From: Amycolatopsis sulphurea
Lineage (GTDB): Bacteria > Actinomycetota > Actinomycetes > Mycobacteriales > Pseudonocardiaceae
Direction: 5' to 3'
Length of the DNA stretch: 64,000 nucleotides
NCBI RefSeq assembly: GCF_002564045.1
Contig: NZ_PDJK01000002.1
Location: 434,001-498,000 of the forward strand
Part shown: in pieces, positions 8,411-16,770 of the stretch
How positions within the stretch are numbered: the first letter of the stretch is position 1
Layout: each line of letters opens with the position of its first letter
The notes under the pieces: model-generated
Seen by the model: the letters and a program-made list of their open reading frames with translations, nothing else
Told to the model about the DNA's origin: nothing
The model's database searches: none
Position numbers and translations under genes: made by a program

Positions 8411-8698
8411 TCACCGTTGCCGCGGGGCTCGGCCCAGGGTGCCGGCAAAGTCGGTGTGAGGGGCCATGCGCAGACTGCGGAGGTCTGTGAAGGGGCCCTT
8501 CACGGACTCTGAGTCTGTGAAGGGCCCCTTCACGGATGGCAGAGTGCGGCCCCGGGCGGCGGCGGACAGAGCGGATTTCGACGCGGCCGCCCGCAGCTGC
8601 ATGCGCATCCGGTCGTAGGACGGGTCGCCCGCGGACAGTTTCAGGTCCAGCAGGGCGGCGGCAAAGCGTGCGGCGGGTCCGGCGTTGACGTCCGGCAC
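8411..8698 (-). pseudogene. Truncated HTH regulator ending in a hairpin repeat
   Basis: The first 55 codons (PDVNAGPAARFAAALLDLKL...SKSALSAAARGRTLPS) match the N-terminal helix-turn-helix of actinobacterial regulators, which normally run on for hundreds of residues after a GRxLPS motif. Here the frame passes directly from LPS into VKGPFTDSESVKGPFTD, which is encoded by the 69-bp palindromic repeat at 8468-8536, and stops 25 codons after it. I read this as a regulator gene cut by insertion of the repeat or by a deletion at it. A short expressed protein cannot be ruled out, since the GTG at 8698 has a plausible ribosome site. Confidence 0.5.
8468..8536. repeat. 69-bp dispersed palindromic repeat, copy 1
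   Basis: Shares its whole length without gaps with 37124-37192. The core from 8484 to 8536 folds into a hairpin of two 26-base arms around one central base (GACTC-T-GAGTC centre). Each arm contains a smaller palindrome of the GTGAAGGGGCCCTTCAC type. Differences between copies mostly keep pairing. Confidence 0.85.
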
Positions 8699-8861
8699 CG
8701 TGTGCCGCCGTCCCCGCCGGGCCGGGGCGCGGGAGGTTCGCCTGCGCCACCCGTGCTGTCCGGGGTACGCCCCGGCTCGCCCATGCTGCCTCCAGTGGGT
8801 CGTCTCCGCTCACTGGAGCGTGCCAGATGTCCCGGGCCACCGGCCGTTCAGTTCGGCGCGA

Positions 8862-9230
8862 TCAGAGGGAGCAGCCCTTCTGGATCCGCTTCACGGTGTG
8901 GTCGACACCGATGTGGAACTTCTTCTTGCCGCTGGTGCCGCCGTTGGTGGTCATGCACTCGACGCTCAGCGCGCCGCCGCCGGTGGTGTCCTCCAGCACG
9001 ATGCCCGCGGACACCTTGTGCGAACAGTGGTTGTTGAAGTAGACGGTGACGTTGGTGATGCCGTCACCCCACGAGTAGTTCGCCTTGGCGTTCTTCGGCG
9101 AGCTGCAGGCGATGCTCGCGGTGTGCTTGGCCTGCGTGCTCATCGTGCCCGCGGTCGCGGCCGGCGCGGTGGCGCCGACCAGCGCGATGCCCAGCGCGGA
9201 AGCGGTCAGCAGGGTCTTGCCCATCTTCAT
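8862..9230 (-). CDS. Small secreted protein with four cysteines
   Basis: 122 aa. A signal peptide (MKMGKTLLTASALGIALVG, cleavage near ATAPAATAG) is followed by about 90 residues with four Cys (ACSSP, NHCSH, VECMT, KGCSL), alternating polar/hydrophobic strands and a Trp (SWGDGITNVTVYF). This suggests a small disulfide-bonded beta-sandwich. It could be a secreted toxin, inhibitor or lectin-like protein; I recognise no family. I placed the start at the ATG at 9230, preceded by GAGGGGAC, rather than at the longer upstream frame, because the signal peptide begins there. Confidence 0.7.
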   Translation of the reverse strand: MKMGKTLLTASALGIALVGATAPAATAGTMSTQAKHTASIACSSPKNAKANYSWGDGITNVTVYFNNHCSHKVSAGIVLEDTTGGGALSVECMTTNGGTSGKKKFHIGVDHTVKRIQKGCSL

Positions 9231-9381
9231 GGCCCGATGTCCCCTCAGACGTTTCGGATTGCGGTCGTCCCGGCCGGCCCGGTGTCCCCATCCCAGCCGC
9301 CGGAGAGCGCTGTCCTCAAGAGATCGCCGTCCATGGTCAAATGGCCACGAAGTTCGCACAGGTCAGCGAATTGTCCAGGGT

Positions 9382-9612
9382 TCAGTCAGACGGTCCGCGA
9401 AGTGTCAGGACGACGCGTAAGACGTGTTCGACCGCCGAAGCGAACATCGCGCCGCGCAGCTCCCCGCGAGTGGCGAGGTTGCGCGCCGCGAAGTCGAGCA
9501 TGTGCTGCGGCCCGGCCCGGCGGACCACGAGCGCGGCGACCTCTTCGAGTTCGAGATCCGGATTGTCCATCCGTGCGAAGGAGAACTCGATGAGGAGTTC
9601 TTCGTCGGTCAT
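9382..9612 (-). CDS. Small conserved-looking cytoplasmic protein, unknown
   Basis: 76 aa: MTDEELLIEFSFARMDNPDLELEEVAALVVRRAG and on, rich in Glu, Leu and Arg and predicted all-helical. The ATG at 9612 has GGGAG five bases upstream; a GTG six codons earlier is less well placed. No domain recognised. It lies 56 bases after the serine hydrolase gene on the same strand and may be its last cistron. Confidence 0.55.
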   Translation of the reverse strand: MTDEELLIEFSFARMDNPDLELEEVAALVVRRAGPQHMLDFAARNLATRGELRGAMFASAVEHVLRVVLTLRGPSD

Positions 9613-9668
9613 ACCGTCTCCCGTGACCACGCTTCCCAGCGTAGCCAGATCCGGCCGGCTGGATCCGG

Positions 9669-11043
9669 CTACCCGGCCACGATCCGGGCTACCTCGCGTA
9701 CGGCAGCGGCGAGCAGCTCCTCGTCGTCACCCTGTCCCAGCCGGACCACGACCAGCTCGTGCTCGGGCAGGACGAACAGGCGCTGCCCGTACATTCCGGA
9801 GGCCAGCGCGGTCCGCTCCGGCATACCGCCTTCGTACACCGGGCGCCCGAGCCAGCAGAAGCCGCCGCCGTAGATCCCCTCATCGTCGGCTTCCGCCGGG
9901 GTGAGGATGTAGTCCAGCCACCCTTCGGGCAGCAGCCGTCCACCCTGCCAGACGCCGTCGTCGAGCACGAACTGGCCGAACCTCGCCCAATCCAGCGCCG
10001 TGGCCAGGCACACGCCGGAGAGCAGAAAGTTCCCGGCGGCGTCCGAGCCGAGCAGCACGCTGTCCATCCCCAGCGGGTCGAATAGCAGCCGCCACGGCAC
10101 GTCGACCGGCTCCGCCAGCCCGGCGGCCGCGGCCACCCGGACCGCGATGCCCGCGCTGAGCAGCGGATCGCTGTTCTGGTAAGCACATCGTGCGCCCGGC
10201 GGGGCGAGCAGGCCGAGCCCGGACATGTCGCGCCAGACGTCGTCCGGCCCGGCGTAGACGCCGAAATGCCGGTCGCCGTGGGCCCACGCGGTGGCCCCGG
10301 GCGGGCAATCGAGCCCGCTGCTCATGGCGAGCAGGTGGCGCAGCGTGATGCCGGACCGCGCGTCGTGCGCCCACTCGGGCACCGGGGCCGGCCGGTCCAG
10401 CTCCAGCAGCCCCTCGTGCACGAGCCGCCCGGCCAGTACCCCGGCCACGCTCTTCGTTGCCGACCAGCCGTTGTGCCGCATTTCGCGGGGAAACCCGGGC
10501 GCGTAGCTTTCCGCGACGAGTTTCCCCCGGTGCGCCACCACGGCCGCCCGGCCCAGCCCGTCGGAGGTGAGCCGATCGAGCAGCGCCCTGATCCGGCTCA
10601 CCGCACCGGCAGGCAGATGCCCTGCGTCCGGCTCGTCTCCGAGAGGCCACGGCCTGCCGATTTCCCGTTGGGACACTTCGGGTTCCGGCGCACGCACGAG
10701 GGGCTCGGCGGCGCCGGGCGGGAGCACCTGCAGCCCGTAACGGCCCGTTCCGCACCGCAGTGCGCTCAAGCTCGCTGTCCGCACGCAGCGTGATCCGTTG
10801 CGAATCATGGGAAATGCTGACGCGGTCCCAGTCCAGCGGCGCCGCCGGGCCGGTCGCTTCGAGCAGCTCCGTGAACGCCGGTTCGGGCAGATCCTCGGAC
10901 AGCACCGCCTCGGCCGGACGTCCTTGGCCCAGCACGCCCATCGCCAGCCGGAGAGCGTGGAAGCCCAGCCATTTCCGCTCCGCGTCCGCGGCGAGGCGAA
11001 CGGGCCGGATCAGGGACGGTTGCGCGCTGTCGGGCCGGTGCAT
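9669..11043 (-). pseudogene. Serine hydrolase (class C beta-lactamase-like) split by a frameshift
   Basis: Two frames together make one protein of about 455 aa. The 5' part (ATG at 11043 after GAGGGGACGAA) reads MHRPDSAQPSLIRPVRLAADAERKW to DSELERTA near 10756; the 3' part continues LRCGTGRYGLQVLPPGAAEPLV in another frame to the stop at 9669. The 3' part has the SxxK motif (GWSATKSVAG), YQNSD for the YxN motif, and a serine-hydrolase C-terminus, so it resembles PBP/esterase-type class C enzymes. A single-base change near 10756-10770 would join them. It could be a sequencing error, a real pseudogene, or a downstream gene with its own start (GTG/ATG near 10808). Function of the intact enzyme is unknown. 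Confidence 0.6.
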
Positions 11044-11077
11044 TTCGTCCCCTCGCGCGTCCGGCGGCTGATACGGG

Positions 11078-11356
11078 TCAGCGGGCCGCGAGCCAAGGCG
11101 CCAGCAGGGCTTCCAGGTCCGCGTCCGAAACCGCGCCCGGCCCGCCGTGGAACTCGTGCCACCGCGCGGCATCGCGGGCCGCGTAGAAGTCGACCTCGAA
11201 AGCGCGCATCAGCACGTACATGAAGCTCACCGCATTGAACCGCTCCCCCAGCAGCTCCCTGGCCGCGCGGGCGATGTCGACGGCGCACCGCTCGGCGTCG
11301 CCGGTCAGTTTCAATTCCTCGGCCGCCGGATCAAGCAGGCTCGGCGCAGACAACAC
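11078..11356 (-). CDS. Small hypothetical protein upstream of the serine hydrolase
   Basis: 92 aa, acidic and helical (LSAPSLLDPAAEELKLTGDAERCAVDIARAAREL), with FYAARDAARWHEFHGGPGA in the second half. It ends 34 bases before the serine hydrolase start, so the two are likely an operon. Start taken at GTG 11356 with GGAG about ten bases upstream. No domain recognised. Confidence 0.55.
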   Translation of the reverse strand: MLSAPSLLDPAAEELKLTGDAERCAVDIARAARELLGERFNAVSFMYVLMRAFEVDFYAARDAARWHEFHGGPGAVSDADLEALLAPWLAAR

Positions 11357-11387
11357 GGTTCATGACTCCAAGACTCGAAACGAACAA

Positions 11388-12494
11388 TCAGCCTTCGGCC
11401 GCCAGCTGCCCGCAGGCGGCCGCGATGTCCTGACCCCGGGTGTCGCGCACCGTGCACGCCACCCCGCCGGCGTTGACCAGGCGCACGAATTCCCGCTCCA
11501 CCGGCTTCGGCGAGGCGTCCCACTTCGAACCCGGCGTGGGGTTGAGCGGGATCACGTTCACGTGCACCAGTTGCCCCAGGTGCTTACGCAACCGCTTCGC
11601 CAGCAGCTCCGCACGCCACGGCTGGTCGTTGATGTCGCGGATCAGCGCGTACTCGATCGACACCCGGCGACCGGAAGTGTCGGCGTAGTACCGGGCGGCG
11701 GAGAGCACCTCGTCGACCGACCACCGCTCGTTCACCGGCACCAGCGTGTCGCGCAGCTCGTCGTCCGGGGTGTGCAGCGACACCGCCAGCCGCACCTGCA
11801 TCTTCTCGTCCGCCAGCTTCCGGATCGCCGGGGCGAGGCCGACCGTCGACACGGTCACCGAACGCTGCCCGATACCCAGCCCGCCCGGCGCGGGATCGGT
11901 GATCCGGCGCACCGCGGCCACCACCCGCTTGTAGTTCGCGAGCGGCTCACCCATCCCCATGAAGACGATGTTCGACAGCCGCCCCGGACCACCCGGCAGC
12001 GCGCCGTCGCGCATCACCGCGGCGGCCGAGCGGACCTGGTCGACGATCTCCGCGGTGGACAGGTTGCGGTCGAGCCCGCCCTGGCCGGTCGCGCAGAACG
12101 GGCAGGCCATCCCGCAGCCCGCCTGGCTGGAGATGCACAGCGTGGCGCGGTCGGGATAGCGCATCAGAACGCTTTCCAGCAGCGTGCCGTCGTGGGCGCG
12201 CCAGAGCGTCTTGCGGGTCGCGCCGCCGTCCGCGGCCAGCGCGCGCACCTCGGTCAGCAGCGGCGGCATCAGCTCGGCCACCAGCCGCTCCCGCGCGGCG
12301 GCGGGGATGTCGGTCATCTCGGCCGGATCGACGGTCAGCCGCGAGAAGTAGTGGTTCGACAGCTGCTTGGCGCGGAACGGTTTCTCCCCCAGCCCGGCGA
12401 CGGCTTCGGCCCGCTCCGCGACCGTGAGGTCGGCGAGATGGCGCGGCGGGAGGCCGCGCTTGGGCGCATCGAAAACAAGCGGGAGGGCAGTCAT
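11388..12494 (-). CDS. rlmN: Dual-specificity RNA methyltransferase RlmN
   Basis: 368 aa radical-SAM enzyme that methylates C2 of A2503 in 23S rRNA and A37 of some tRNAs. The CxxxCxxC cluster motif is present as [14 protein letters not shown], followed by [14 protein letters not shown] for SAM and substrate binding and [16 protein letters not shown]. The second catalytic Cys lies near the C-terminus in [22 protein letters not shown]. Length is normal. The gene normally sits beside cdsA in actinobacteria; here about 5 kb of accessory genes separate them. Confidence 0.96.
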   Translation of the reverse strand: MTALPLVFDAPKRGLPPRHLADLTVAERAEAVAGLGEKPFRAKQLSNHYFSRLTVDPAEMTDIPAAARERLVAELMPPLLTEVRALAADGGATRKTLWRAHDGTLLESVLMRYPDRATLCISSQAGCGMACPFCATGQGGLDRNLSTAEIVDQVRSAAAVMRDGALPGGPGRLSNIVFMGMGEPLANYKRVVAAVRRITDPAPGGLGIGQRSVTVSTVGLAPAIRKLADEKMQVRLAVSLHTPDDELRDTLVPVNERWSVDEVLSAARYYADTSGRRVSIEYALIRDINDQPWRAELLAKRLRKHLGQLVHVNVIPLNPTPGSKWDASPKPVEREFVRLVNAGGVACTVRDTRGQDIAAACGQLAAEG

Positions 12495-12547
12495 GACCGA
12501 TCCAGTATCTCACACCACGCGAGCGCGCCGACCCACCCGGTGCCCGG

Positions 12548-12579
12548 CCCACCCCTGAATGCCCGGGTTCAGGGGTGGG
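12548..12579. other. Perfect 12-bp inverted repeat, strong hairpin
   Basis: CCCACCCCTGAA (12548-12559) and TTCAGGGGTGGG (12568-12579) surround an 8-base loop in the spacer between the divergent rlmN gene and the acylase pseudogene. Being at the 5' side of both, it is not an obvious terminator; it could be an operator, a leader structure or an insertion remnant. Confidence 0.6.
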
Positions 12580-12637
12580 ACCCACCGGACGCCCGCGATA
12601 GCGTCCCCGGCGTCGTCACGTCCCGGGGGTGGAATCG

Positions 12638-13455
12638 ATGCGTTCCAGAACGACTGTCCTGCTCCTGCTCGGCACCCCGCCCGCCGCGTCCGCGGGCGGG
12701 GGAACGATCGCGGTGCCCGGCCTGAACCGGCCGGTCGAGCTGCTGGTCGATGAAGTGCCGCACGTCTACGCGGCCGAGACCGCCGACCTGTTCTTCGCGC
12801 AGGGTTTCACCGTCGCCCGCGACCGGCTCTTCCAGCTCGACACCTGGCGCCGCCGCGGTCTCCGGCAGCTCAGCGAGGTGCTCGGACCGTCCTATGTGGA
12901 GCAAGACCAGGCGGCCCGGCTGTTCCTCTACCGCGGCGATCTGGAGGCCGAATGGGCCTCCACGGGCCGGAAGCGAAGCTCGCCGCCACCCGGTTCGCCG
13001 AAGGCATCAACGGGCTAGGTGGGACAGGGCGGCGATGCGCGACAAGCTGATCCTGGGCACGCTGCCACTCGCTTTCCGTGACGTGGCCGGGAAACTCGGC
13101 GACGATCCGGGGAAATGGCGCTGGGGCGGCCTGCAGTACGCGCAGTTCGACCACCCGCTCGGCAGCCCCAGCGTGGAGCCGACGCCGATGGGCGGCGACT
13201 ACGCGACCGTCCACCCGTCGTTCTTCCATCCGCTGACCTATCATCGGCGCGACCTTCAAGATGGCCCTGGACGTCGGCGACTGGGACGCGTCACGGGCGA
13301 TCAACGCCCCCGGGCAGTCCGGCGACCCGCGCAACCCGCATTACCGCGATCTTCACGACCGCTGGGCCGGCGGCGGTTCGTTCCCCCTGCTGTCCAGCCG
13401 ACCCGCGGTGGAACGGCATCTGGAGACCCGGATCCGGCACGACCACCTCGCCGGT
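12638..13455 (+). pseudogene. Penicillin acylase family gene, decayed
   Basis: The 5' piece encodes a signal peptide and the acylase N-terminus (TIAVPGLNRPVELLVDEVPHVYAAETADLFFAQGF, then ARDRLFQLDTWRRRGLRQLSEVLGPSYVEQDQAARLFLYRG). The frame ends at 13016. After it the sequence jumps to the family's C-terminal region (LPLAFRDVAGKLGDDPGKWRWGGLQYAQFDHPLGSP, then TPMGGDYATVHPSFFHPLTY), shifts frame near 13250, and continues ALDVGDWDASRAINAPGQSGDPRNPHYRDLHDRWAGG. Family members are about 750-800 aa; some 500 residues including the catalytic Ser region are missing. Start ATG 12638 is the original one. Clearly non-functional. Confidence 0.85.
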
Positions 13456-13463
13456 ACCGGGGC

Positions 13464-15116
13464 TCAGGACGCGAGATTCCCCAATCGCCGCAGGGTCTCC
13501 TCGCGGCCGAGCGCCTGCGTGATCGAGTGCAGGTCCGGGCTGCGGGTGGAGCCGGTGATCGCGATCCGGATGATCTGCGAGGCCTCGCGGATCGAGCCGG
13601 GGTAGGCGTCCGGATCCTTCTTGTACTCCTTGGCATTGCGGGCGAATCCGTGCTTCGCGGCGACGTCGCGGATCTGCTGGAACCATTCCTGGCCGTCGTC
13701 CAGCTGACGATAGGCGCCCACGAAATCGGCCGCGACCGCACGCACCACGTCCGGGGCGACGCCGAGCGCGGCGATCCGCTCGTCGTCCGGACCGGTCACC
13801 GGCTGGTGCAGCTCCGGGAAGAAGAACCCGTAGACGGCGCGGAAATCGCTCCACTTCTTCAGATCCTTACGCGGGTTCTCGGCGCCTTCGCGCTCCACGG
13901 CGAGCGCGCGCAGCGCCAGCTCACGCGACGACTCCAGCAGCTCGCGCAGCTGCGGGTCGAACTGCTGCGCCCACTCCTGCACCGCTGCGAGGATCTCCGC
14001 GCCGGACATGGTCGCAACGTAGTCGGCCGAGATGTCGTCGAGCTTCACCAGGTCCACGAGAGGGCCGGCGACACCGCACTCGTCGAGGTCGATGGGCGCT
14101 TCGAGCGCCTGATCGAGCGGCAGCTCGGCGAGCCGGCCGTTGGCCAGGCCGCGCAGGTAGTACAGCACCGCGCGCACCGGGAAGCCGGACTCAAGGTAGA
14201 AGTCGACCGACGCTTCGGGGTCCTTGCGCTTCGACAGCTTCCGCTTGCTGCCGCCTTCCTGCTTCATCAGCGGCGCGACGTGCGCGTACTGGATCGGCTC
14301 GAAGCCCAGCGCGCCGAACAGCTGCTGATGCACTGGCACCGAGGAGATCCACTCGTCCCCGCGGATGACGAGGTTCACGCGCATTAGGTGATCGTCGACA
14401 GCGTGCGCGAAGTGGTACGTCGGCAGCCGCGGGCTCTGGTCGGAGCTCTTGAGGATCACCACGTCGTTGCGGTTGGCCTCGGCCTCGATGGTGCCGCGGA
14501 TCGCGTCCGTGAAGCGCACGCGCGCACCAGTGTCGTCCGGCGCGCGGAAGCGAACCACCCACGGCTCACCCGCGTCGAGCTTCGCCTGTACGTCGGCAGC
14601 TTCGGCGTCACGCCAGATCGCCCACGAGCCGTAGTAGCCGGTGGGCAGCTTCGTCGCCTGCTGACGCGCGGTGATGGACGCCAGCTCGTCCTTCGTCGCG
14701 AAGTCGATGTACGCACGGCCTTCGCGGAGCAGCTGCCGGACGTAGGTGAGGTAGATCTGCTCGCGCTCGGACTGACGGTACGGCCCATACTCGCCGCCGC
14801 GCGCCGAGTCCTCGTCGGCAGTCAGGCCGAAGTACGCGAAGCCACGCGCGAACTGATCCAGCGCGCCCTCGACCTCGCGTGACTGGTCGGTGTCCTCCAC
14901 CCGCACCAGGTACCGGCCGCCGGAGTGCCGGGCCACGTCCTGGTCGATCGTGGCCGTGTAGATGCCGCCGATGTGCACGAAGCCGGTGGGCGACGGGCCG
15001 AACCGGGTCACCTTCGCGCCGTCGGGCAGCTGCCGGGCCGGGTAGCGCTGCTCCCAGTGCTCCGGTTCGGGCAGATCCGCGGGGAACAGGGCGTCGATGA
15101 CCGAACGGTCCAGCAT
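13464..15116 (-). CDS. gltX: Glutamyl-tRNA synthetase, Clostridium-like type
   Basis: 550 aa class I aminoacyl-tRNA synthetase. It starts MLDRSVIDALFPADLPEPEHWEQRYPARQLPDGAKVTRFGPSPTGFVHIGG: the HIGH motif is HIGG, and the KMSKS motif is KLSKR in GGSKRKLSKRKDPEAS. The N-terminal extension before the first strand and the overall length resemble Firmicute (Clostridium-type) GltX rather than the usual actinobacterial enzyme of about 490 aa that starts directly at VRVRFSPSPTG. This suggests a second, transferred GluRS; a normal copy should exist elsewhere in the genome. The gene lies between an acylase pseudogene and a PadR regulator. GC content matches its neighbours, so transfer, if real, is old. 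Confidence 0.88.
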   Translation of the reverse strand: MLDRSVIDALFPADLPEPEHWEQRYPARQLPDGAKVTRFGPSPTGFVHIGGIYTATIDQDVARHSGGRYLVRVEDTDQSREVEGALDQFARGFAYFGLTADEDSARGGEYGPYRQSEREQIYLTYVRQLLREGRAYIDFATKDELASITARQQATKLPTGYYGSWAIWRDAEAADVQAKLDAGEPWVVRFRAPDDTGARVRFTDAIRGTIEAEANRNDVVILKSSDQSPRLPTYHFAHAVDDHLMRVNLVIRGDEWISSVPVHQQLFGALGFEPIQYAHVAPLMKQEGGSKRKLSKRKDPEASVDFYLESGFPVRAVLYYLRGLANGRLAELPLDQALEAPIDLDECGVAGPLVDLVKLDDISADYVATMSGAEILAAVQEWAQQFDPQLRELLESSRELALRALAVEREGAENPRKDLKKWSDFRAVYGFFFPELHQPVTGPDDERIAALGVAPDVVRAVAADFVGAYRQLDDGQEWFQQIRDVAAKHGFARNAKEYKKDPDAYPGSIREASQIIRIAITGSTRSPDLHSITQALGREETLRRLGNLAS

Positions 15117-15226
15117 CGGAGGTCGAATCTCCCAGGTCGTCGGGGTGGTTCAGGGTGCCTGCTGAGTATCTCCGACCGCCGTTTCCGATGGTCGGTCAGG
15201 TCCGCCGGTTGCGTGACGACCGTTTC

Positions 15227-15236
15227 CGATATATCG
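15227..15236. promoter_or_regulatory. CGATATATCG palindrome: probable PadR operator
   Basis: A perfect 10-bp palindrome 38 bases upstream of the PadR gene. It is the only AT-rich element in the spacer. PadR regulators often bind such ATAT-centred palindromes and repress themselves, so autoregulation is likely. The spacer also serves the divergent gltX. Confidence 0.55.
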
Positions 15237-15274
15237 TGAACGTGTCGCAACCGTTCTAAGAAAGGATTCCGATC

Positions 15275-15904
15275 ATGAGGAACCGACGACACTCCTTCCC
15301 TGGCGGCCACGACCACGGCGAACGCGGCAGGCCCGCGTTCGGTCCGTGGGGCCGCGAATTCGGCGAGTTCGCCTTCGGCCCCGGCCGCGGGCGGCATGGA
15401 CACGGCCCAGGCCGTGGACCCGGCTCCCGGCGCGGCCGGCGCGGCGACGTCCGGGCGGCGATCCTGGCCCTGCTGGCGGAGCAGCCGCGGCACGGCTACG
15501 AGATCATCCGCGAGATCGGCGAACGCAGTGGCGGGCTGTGGAAGCCCAGCCCGGGCTCGATTTACCCGACGCTGCAGATGCTGGCTGACGAAGGCCTGGT
15601 GGTGAGCCGCGACGAAAGCGGCAAGAAGCTGTTCGAGCTCACCGAAGATGGCCGCACAGCCGCGGAGCAGCAGACCGGCACCCCGCCGTGGGAGCACTTC
15701 GCCGACGACGTCGCCCCGGCCGAGGCCGAACTGCGCAAATCCGCGGCCACCCTCGCGGCCGCCGTGGTGCAGGTGATGCGGGCCGGCAGCACGGGTCAGC
15801 AGGCCCGCTCGGTCGACGTGCTCAACGAGGCACGCCGTTCGCTCTACTCGATCCTCGGCGAGGTCGAGGACGAGCCCGGCGCATCGGGCGAGGCGGCCGA
15901 GTGA
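15275..15904 (+). CDS. PadR family transcriptional regulator
   Basis: 209 aa. A Gly/His/Arg-rich N-terminal stretch of about 55 residues precedes a PadR winged helix: GDVRAAILALLAEQPRHGYEIIREI, then GSIYPTLQMLADEGLVVSRDESGKKLFELTEDGR. The C-terminal helices (about 150-205) form the dimer domain. Start ATG 15275 follows AGAAAGGA. Its 3' end overlaps the tail of the convergent methyltransferase gene by 61 bases. Targets are unknown; the adjacent palindrome points to self-control. Confidence 0.9.
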   Translation: MRNRRHSFPGGHDHGERGRPAFGPWGREFGEFAFGPGRGRHGHGPGRGPGSRRGRRGDVRAAILALLAEQPRHGYEIIREIGERSGGLWKPSPGSIYPTLQMLADEGLVVSRDESGKKLFELTEDGRTAAEQQTGTPPWEHFADDVAPAEAELRKSAATLAAAVVQVMRAGSTGQQARSVDVLNEARRSLYSILGEVEDEPGASGEAAE

Positions 15905-16674
15905 CCCGGCAGGACGAGGCCGGTGGGCTTGTCGCGGCAGTGCACGCGATACCCCACCGGCACCGTCACCTCACCCGCCCCCGGATTCATCCGGCGGACA
16001 TCGCCGATCGCCCGGCTCGCCACCTTCGCACTGAACTCGATCTTCAGCACTGACTCCGCGGCCGCGAGGTCCGCGAACCGCCAGCGGGTGGCGACGCGGC
16101 GGCAGCCGAAGCCCTGCGCCGCGAAGAACCGTTCCACCGCGGGCGGATCGTAGTGCGGCAGGTCCGCGCGCATCCACCCGCCGTAGGGCTCACTGGTCAC
16201 GTCGAGGTCGACGATCAGGATCGACCCACCCGGCCGCAGCACCCGTTCCGCCTCACGCAATCCCGGCTCACAACCCGGGCCGAAGAAGTAGGCCGTACGC
16301 GCGTGCACCACGTCGACGCTCGCGTCGCCGGCCGGCAGCCGCTGCGCCCGTCCCTTCCGCACTTGCACGTTCCCAAGCTGCCGCACCCGTCGCCCCGCGT
16401 CCCGCGCGAGTGGCGGGTGCGGTTCGACGCCGAGCACGGAACGCGCGTCACGGGCGAAGAACGGCAAGTGATAGCCGTCGCCGCAACCGAGGTCGAGGAC
16501 GTCGCGGCCGGTCCAGTCGGCTTCCTCGCGCAAGACTCGCCAGATCTCGCCGTCCACGTCCTGCGCGCGGTTCTCCACCTCGTAAGCCTGCTGGTAGTAC
16601 CAGATGTTCGGGCTCGGCAGCACCTCCGCCGCACCGGGACGGACCTGGGACAACCAGCGCACAAGCGACTCCAT
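15844..16674 (-). CDS. Class I SAM-dependent methyltransferase
   Basis: 276 aa. The SAM-binding motif I is VLDLGCGDGYHLPFF, followed by VLGVEPHP (motif II region), SVDVVHARTAYFFGPGCEPGL and the post-motif LREAERVLRPGGSILIVDLDV. This is a UbiE/type-11 methyltransferase fold acting on a small molecule that cannot be named. The ATG at 16674 and a GTG two codons earlier are both possible. Its 3' end overlaps padR tail to tail. Confidence 0.85.
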   Translation of the reverse strand: MESLVRWLSQVRPGAAEVLPSPNIWYYQQAYEVENRAQDVDGEIWRVLREEADWTGRDVLDLGCGDGYHLPFFARDARSVLGVEPHPPLARDAGRRVRQLGNVQVRKGRAQRLPAGDASVDVVHARTAYFFGPGCEPGLREAERVLRPGGSILIVDLDVTSEPYGGWMRADLPHYDPPAVERFFAAQGFGCRRVATRWRFADLAAAESVLKIEFSAKVASRAIGDVRRMNPGAGEVTVPVGYRVHCRDKPTGLVLPGHSAASPDAPGSSSTSPRIE

Positions 16675-16770
16675 GATCACGGGCCGGCGGCGGTTCGGCC
16701 GGAATTTCCCCGCTCAGAGCGTAGAACGCGGGGCGGGCGAATAGACTTTGCCCATCGGGAGGAGGCCAGG

